DNA of 64,000 nucleotides from Paenibacillus xylanexedens (lineage in GTDB: Bacteria; Bacillota; Bacilli; Paenibacillales; Paenibacillaceae). This document shows, in pieces, positions 59,981-64,000 of the stretch. The stretch is from the NCBI RefSeq assembly GCF_007680605.1, contig NZ_VEIO01000008.1, forward strand, positions 152,302-216,301, read 5' to 3'. Positions within the stretch are counted from its first letter, which is position 1, and every line of letters starts with the position of its first letter. The notes beneath the pieces are model-generated. The model was not told the origin of the DNA. It did no database searches and saw only the letters and a program-made list of their open reading frames with translations. The position numbers and the translations under genes are program-made.

Positions 59981-60208
59981 ATGAAATCGAACAAACCTAG
60001 AACGTTACAAAAAAATATCGAATTTTTCACTGCTGCACTATCCCAATGTATCGTGACGGCATGGCAGGAAGATCCCGCAGGTGTATATTGCGAAGTCGGT
60101 CGCGGCATTGTGGAGCAGATCAGTGATGACAGTGTACGGATTCGCAATGATAATGGAACGAAAAGCCATTATGCACGGGAAACCACGATGTTTCAAACCG
60201 AAAAATAA
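59981..60208 (+). CDS. Small conserved-type hypothetical protein
   Basis: A 75-residue soluble protein with no recognised family. It has a short basic head (MKSNKPRTLQKN), a helical segment (NIEFFTAALSQCIVTAWQ) and a beta-rich end (GVYCEVGRGIVEQISDDSVRI) resembling small SH3-like barrels, with Cys residues at about 23 and 37. AAAGGAG precedes the ATG at good spacing. It stands alone between ppk and the galactanase gene. Confidence 0.65.
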   Translation: MKSNKPRTLQKNIEFFTAALSQCIVTAWQEDPAGVYCEVGRGIVEQISDDSVRIRNDNGTKSHYARETTMFQTEK

Positions 60209-60253
60209 TTTTTGCGTGAATATGAAAAAAAGACTAGCTTTCCGAAACAGAGT

Positions 60254-60432
60254 GTTGTATACTCTTGCCACAAGGAAAGGAGGTGCGTCAACATTTCTAA
60301 TGTCATGTTGAACGTGTCCCTTACCCGATCCACTACTTCCAAATAAATTGGACGGTAATGGAGGCGCGGGATACGGATCAATGTTTTAATAAGCGCCACG
60401 GGTAGAAAAGCCGTCTTCGGACGGCTTTTTGT
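60254..60432 (+). ncRNA. Candidate leader or small RNA with short reading frame and terminator
   Basis: A TATACT box (60258-60263) is followed by a strong AAAGGAGGTG site (60275-60284), then a 17-codon frame beginning with ATT at 60292 and ending TAA at 60345. About 60 bases later is a textbook terminator (60407-60430: aaaagccgtc, ttcg, gacggctttt). ggcgc and gcgcc (60363-60367, 60393-60397) could pair in between. This looks like an independent short transcript or an attenuator. The galactanase gene further on seems to have its own promoter. No known RNA family recognised. Confidence 0.4.
60407..60430 (+). terminator. Terminator of the candidate small RNA
   Basis: Ten-base perfect arms aaaagccgtc and gacggctttt with a stable ttcg tetraloop, followed by further T on the plus strand. 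Confidence 0.9.
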
Positions 60433-60541
60433 TTTGTCTTTTTTAGCATATATAGAAATGTAACGTGTGAAAAAGATGAGAAGTTAAGAAAACAACCAAA
60501 ATATTGGAAACGGACCCTTTAGGAGCATGATTTCGGAAGGC

Positions 60542-60547
60542 TATAAT
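60542..60547 (+). promoter_or_regulatory. -10 box of the galactanase gene
   Basis: TATAAT lies 41 bases upstream of the start codon. The -35 position holds only TTAGGA-like sequence, so activation by a regulator is possible. Confidence 0.45.
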
Positions 60548-60587
60548 GAGGATGCATCTCAACTTATAACCAAGGAGGCATGTTGTT

Positions 60588-61637
60588 ATGTTTAAAAATG
60601 TAAGGGGTTTCAAAGTAAGTATTTTGCTAGCTTTTGTTTTATTATTCACTTCGATCCTGCTACCTGCAGGCCAGCACGCCAGTGCCGCACCGAGTTTTGC
60701 CAAGGGAGCAGACATTAGCTGGGTTCCCGGTATGGAAGCTCAAGGGTACAAGTGGAAAGATAAAAACGGAGTCCAACGAGACATCATTGATATTTTGAAA
60801 AAGGATTACCAGATTAACTCTGTCCGCATCCGTGTTTTCGTTAATCCTTCGAATGATTATGGTAACGGTTACATGAATAAGGATCGAGCTGCCTCTCTCG
60901 CACAACGTGCTAAAAATGCAGGTATGAGTGTCATGTTGACACTGCATTACAGCGATTCCTGGGCAGACCCAGGGAAACAAACTAAACCGGCCGCATGGAA
61001 AAATTACAGTTTCCAGCAGTTAATGGATGTTGTCTGGAGTTATACCCGTGACGTTATGACAACCATGCAGAGCAAAGGTGTCACTCCAGACTGGGTACAG
61101 ATCGGTAACGAAACCAGCAACGGTATGTTGTGGGATGATGGTAAAGCTTCGGTTAATATGAAAAATTATGCTTGGCTCGTGAACACAGGACATAATGCTG
61201 TAAAATCCATAAGCAGCGGTACCAAAACAATAGTGCATCTTGCAAACGGAGACGATAATGCCCTGTTTGTCTGGAATATCGGTGGACTCATCAACAATGG
61301 GGCCAATTTTGACATGATTGCCATGTCTCTCTACCCTTCTGCTTCCGGCTGGAATACAGCTGTGACGAACACGGTCAACAATGCAAAAGACATGATTAAT
61401 CGTTATGGTAAAGAAATTATGATCTCCGAAATTGGCATGGACAATAATCAGGCCGCGGCAGGAAAAAGCTTTGTCGCAGCGATGAAAAATCAGATTCGAA
61501 ATTTGCCAAGTGGCAAAGGAAAAGGCGTATTCTACTGGGAACCGCAGGCTACACCAGGCTATAACGGAGGATACGGCAAAGGCGCTTGGCAGTCCAATAT
61601 GATGCCAACGGCTACCATGGAAGGGTTCATTGACTAA
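60588..61637 (+). CDS. Secreted endo-beta-1,4-galactanase (GH53)
   Basis: A 349-residue secreted glycoside hydrolase of family 53, which cuts beta-1,4-galactan side chains of pectin. The signal peptide (VSILLAFVLLFTSILLPAGQ) probably ends after HASA. The catalytic pair is Glu175 in QIGNETSNGM (acid/base) and Glu281 in MISEIGMDNN (nucleophile), as in clan A enzymes. ADISWVPGME, SVRIRVFVNP and FYWEPQATPGYNGGYG are further family landmarks. No carbohydrate-binding or anchor module follows. The ATG has AAGGAGG upstream. Fits a plant-associated or soil lifestyle. Confidence 0.96.
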   Translation: MFKNVRGFKVSILLAFVLLFTSILLPAGQHASAAPSFAKGADISWVPGMEAQGYKWKDKNGVQRDIIDILKKDYQINSVRIRVFVNPSNDYGNGYMNKDRAASLAQRAKNAGMSVMLTLHYSDSWADPGKQTKPAAWKNYSFQQLMDVVWSYTRDVMTTMQSKGVTPDWVQIGNETSNGMLWDDGKASVNMKNYAWLVNTGHNAVKSISSGTKTIVHLANGDDNALFVWNIGGLINNGANFDMIAMSLYPSASGWNTAVTNTVNNAKDMINRYGKEIMISEIGMDNNQAAAGKSFVAAMKNQIRNLPSGKGKGVFYWEPQATPGYNGGYGKGAWQSNMMPTATMEGFID

Positions 61638-61675
61638 GCACGGGAGTTAGAAGCCTTAAGCGCGGGCGGGAGCTG

Positions 61676-61812
61676 CGAGTGGACGTTCCGGGGGCGGGGC
61701 GTTCTTTCGATCGCTGGTTGTCCTCGGATCGTTCTGGAACTTCCCCTTCATAGGGGAAATTCCGATGACAAACGCGAACGCTTCGCTTCTACAGAAGCGC
61801 TCCCGCCCCCTC
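61676..61812 (-). repeat. Dispersed structured intergenic repeat, copy F (diverged)
   Basis: The outer arms are GC-rich here (gggggcggg 61690-61698, cccgccccc 61802-61810). Where other copies pair ttatc with gataa, this copy pairs ttgtc with gacaa, and cttcccc/ggggaaa form the tip. The gcgaacgcttcgc word is kept. It lies downstream of the galactanase gene, and the rest of 61638-61964 shows nothing else. Confidence 0.7.
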
Positions 61813-61964
61813 CACTATGTATTGCTCCTCAGGGACAGTCTACTAAATTTGAAAAGAATAAAAGAATTGTCTCACAAAACCTCAAAAAGACGAATCGGTG
61901 AGAAAATTAACACTCAAACGAAAGTGTATATCCCCCTCCCATGTATAGTTACATGTTTGTCCGG

Positions 61965-64000
61965 CTAAGTATTGAGTTCGCTTGCAACCTTGAGAAAAGC
62001 CCTTCTGACTTCTTCAACATCTATCTTGTAGCTACAGCGAAAAGAAAAAATAAGCCCGTCAGAGCATGATTTTGCAATACAATTGAACAACGAATAAATT
62101 GGCAACGGATTGGGCTGTTTTATTATAGTATCGTCGTAGCTTTCCTGCAGATTCCCCTTGGCGCTATTGCCCAAATAATTAAACATGAACAGATCAAGGT
62201 ACTCATACTGTTCCCCAAACTGTACAAATCTCTTGATATTTGACCAATTGTAACGACAAGTAGGATCAACGAGCAAATGCATAAAATTAAGAGTTTTGTC
62301 CTTTAACAAATCTAGTCTAGCTCTTACGGAACGCATTGTTTTATTTGGAGTCCAACCTGCATCGATGAAAAGAGGCACAAAATCAATGAATTCACCAATT
62401 GTATTGTAGTACGTTGATCCTTCATATCTTCGTCCGTCGTACAAAAATAGCAAGGGAAAATGATCTGTCTCCAAGTAAAGCTGCAGTCCCTTAGTATAAA
62501 CGGAAAGTGCAAGTTCTAAGGAATGTTCTTTAACAGGAATAGCAACGTCGAACAAAAAAGCTTCGTTACTGGTTCGATGCTTTAGCCGCTTCAAAATATC
62601 CTGCTTACTCTGATAAAATGACTTTAGTTCAAAATCGGAAATTAATTCCTCTTCACTTATTCCTCGTGGACCACTTTGAATATGAGTAACGTACTCAACA
62701 AAAGTTTTTCTTTCGTCAGAAGGTGGAACTTGACCTTGCAGAAGACCTCTGTAGCAAGAGAGCATTTGATGTTCGATGATTTCGGCCGTAACCCGGTCAC
62801 AAATAGCATGATGCAGAAGACCAATCACGTAATGTTCGCGCAAATTACGCTTCAACAGGACCATTTGATATAAGATACGCTCTCCTTCATAACGAGTGTT
62901 GTGAATGAAATCCTGCAGCATATCCATAAAAGGACCATTTGAATTGGAATCCGATACGTCGATAAGATGAAGCTTTGGCTGACAGGAGGAAGGTGTGGCG
63001 TATTCTTTCCAGCAAATGCATTGTTCACCTTGGACGGGAACGCTTCTCAACAAACCTTGATGTTCTACAAGTTGAGCGTAGGACTGATCCAGTAACGTAT
63101 AATCCACGTATTCGTCAAGCTTGAAGAAAACGATAGAAGGAGGCGTTTGGAACTTGATTTGCATTTGTTGTACCGCCCCCAACGGATATTCCCGCACTAC
63201 ATCACCCTTTTTTATTAAACGATTCATCTGACGGTATTCATCCTTCAGTTTTTCGTGAATAGTTATTGCCTCATCCCGTTCTAACTTATTTAAGCCAAGA
63301 TGCTGGTAAAAAACTTCTTCATCGATAGTTTCGTTCGAATCCATTCCATTCTTTCGATACAGTGGCATGATGTAGTGTGGTAGCAGATCTTTGGAGACCT
63401 TTCTGTTCATTATCTGTTTTAGGCTTTTGACGCGATTCTCTCCTACATCGTCACTATATAGAACGTTGATATTTTGTGTTTCTTCAAACACACCACGAAC
63501 CTGATACGAAACAAGTTCATAAACTCCGTCCTTTTCACGGCGAAGCCAAGAAACTAGTTCTTCTTTCAATTGAATAAGACTTTCTGGCTCTTTTGCAGAC
63601 TCAATGTAAGCGGCAAGTGCCCGGATTGATTTGTAGTTATAAATTTCTGTTAGATTAACATGGTGACCAATCTTTTCCAATTCAGCTTTTAACACCAATG
63701 CTTTTAGTGAATGCCCACCCAAGTCAAAAAAGCTGTCCAGAACACTTGGACTTGGAATACCTAATACTTTTCTCCAAACATTCGCCAGTTTATATTCGAT
63801 TTCTGTCTCAGGTAATACTTGTAATGGGCTGTTTTGTAGACCTTCTGTCTGACCCAGAAGCAATTTCCGGTCCACCTTCCCGTTGGCCGTCAGTGGAATT
63901 TGCTCCACTTCCACCAGATACGGCGGCACCATATACTCAGGCAAACTCCGTTTCAAATACGTGCGCAACTCGGATGCATTAAATACGCCACGGCTCACCA
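61965..64000 (-). CDS. Non-ribosomal peptide synthetase, C-terminal part (A-PCP-E), partial
   Basis: The gene enters from beyond the right edge, so only the last 678 codons are visible. Residues 1-55 are the end of an adenylation domain (LPEYMVPPYLVEVEQIPLT, then A10 NGKVDRK). Residues 60-135 are a peptidyl carrier domain with the phosphopantetheine serine in FFDLGGHSLKAL. From about 270 comes a condensation-superfamily domain with HHAICDRVTAEII (HHxxxD) and, late, LFMFNYLGNSAKG, the FNYLG motif of epimerisation domains. The chain ends about 80 residues later with no thioesterase. It should make a D-amino acid and pass the peptide to another subunit. An unusual 130-residue linker joins PCP and E. 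Confidence 0.88.
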   Translation of the reverse strand, partial: VSRGVFNASELRTYLKRSLPEYMVPPYLVEVEQIPLTANGKVDRKLLLGQTEGLQNSPLQVLPETEIEYKLANVWRKVLGIPSPSVLDSFFDLGGHSLKALVLKAELEKIGHHVNLTEIYNYKSIRALAAYIESAKEPESLIQLKEELVSWLRREKDGVYELVSYQVRGVFEETQNINVLYSDDVGENRVKSLKQIMNRKVSKDLLPHYIMPLYRKNGMDSNETIDEEVFYQHLGLNKLERDEAITIHEKLKDEYRQMNRLIKKGDVVREYPLGAVQQMQIKFQTPPSIVFFKLDEYVDYTLLDQSYAQLVEHQGLLRSVPVQGEQCICWKEYATPSSCQPKLHLIDVSDSNSNGPFMDMLQDFIHNTRYEGERILYQMVLLKRNLREHYVIGLLHHAICDRVTAEIIEHQMLSCYRGLLQGQVPPSDERKTFVEYVTHIQSGPRGISEEELISDFELKSFYQSKQDILKRLKHRTSNEAFLFDVAIPVKEHSLELALSVYTKGLQLYLETDHFPLLFLYDGRRYEGSTYYNTIGEFIDFVPLFIDAGWTPNKTMRSVRARLDLLKDKTLNFMHLLVDPTCRYNWSNIKRFVQFGEQYEYLDLFMFNYLGNSAKGNLQESYDDTIIKQPNPLPIYSLFNCIAKSCSDGLIFSFRCSYKIDVEEVRRAFLKVASELNT

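Noticed and set aside
61765..61968. 67-codon frame downstream of the galactanase gene
   Set aside because: Starts inside the repeat element, lacks a ribosome binding site and overlaps the NRPS stop.

Overview
The window looks like a chromosomal segment of a spore-forming, motile Bacillota bacterium, most likely Paenibacillus. The gene families fit this: an Sda checkpoint peptide, YjcZ and YheC/YheD spore proteins, split DnaB/DnaI helicase loaders, HemQ, EcsAB, CheX, a WIAG-tail repeat protein and an NRPS. No rRNA, tRNA, CRISPR array, transposase or phage gene was seen. Genus assignment is inference from gene content, not from a marker search.

Region 1 (about 0.4-17 kb) is accessory surface and spore-type biology. 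Five glycosyltransferases and one nucleotidyltransferase run leftward. They form two paralogous GT2 pairs plus a GT-D fold enzyme with a long low-complexity basic tail. Beyond a secreted thermolysin-like protease lies a 1448-residue protein made of about 100 decapeptide repeats ending in a WIAG-type tail, then a YheC/YheD ATP-grasp protein and phosphatidylserine decarboxylase. My working hypothesis is a glycosylated fibre on the spore or cell surface.

Region 2 (17-31 kb) holds an AraC regulator, a divergent MocR/PNPOx-like pair, an aminotransferase, a YjcZ peptide, a helicase-ecsA-ecsB operon, an SDR enzyme, CheX, a LysR regulator, a PHP phosphatase and a GNAT acetyltransferase.

Region 3 (31-50 kb) is mostly core metabolism and replication: two metallophosphatases, sdhCAB with a divergent LysR gene, a Ktr potassium system, a CPBP membrane protease, uvrC, trxA, and dnaB-TPR-dnaI.

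Region 4 (50-60 kb) holds hemQ, a type II NADH dehydrogenase and YumC-type ferredoxin-NADP reductase transcribed divergently, sda behind a cluster of DnaA boxes, and ppx and ppk whose 3' ends overlap. Region 5 (60-64 kb) has a secreted GH53 galactanase and the 3' end of an NRPS gene that leaves the window.

The least ordinary signal outside genes is a dispersed family of six intergenic elements of about 130-220 bp. They share a nested-hairpin plan in which paired bases change together between copies. Two copies lie inside the sdh operon between sdhA and sdhB. Other intergenic signals include an inverted array of 50-bp repeats (29.76-29.96 kb), a Rex-like operator in the NADH dehydrogenase promoter, and a hairpin that buries the ribosome binding site of a small zinc-ribbon gene.
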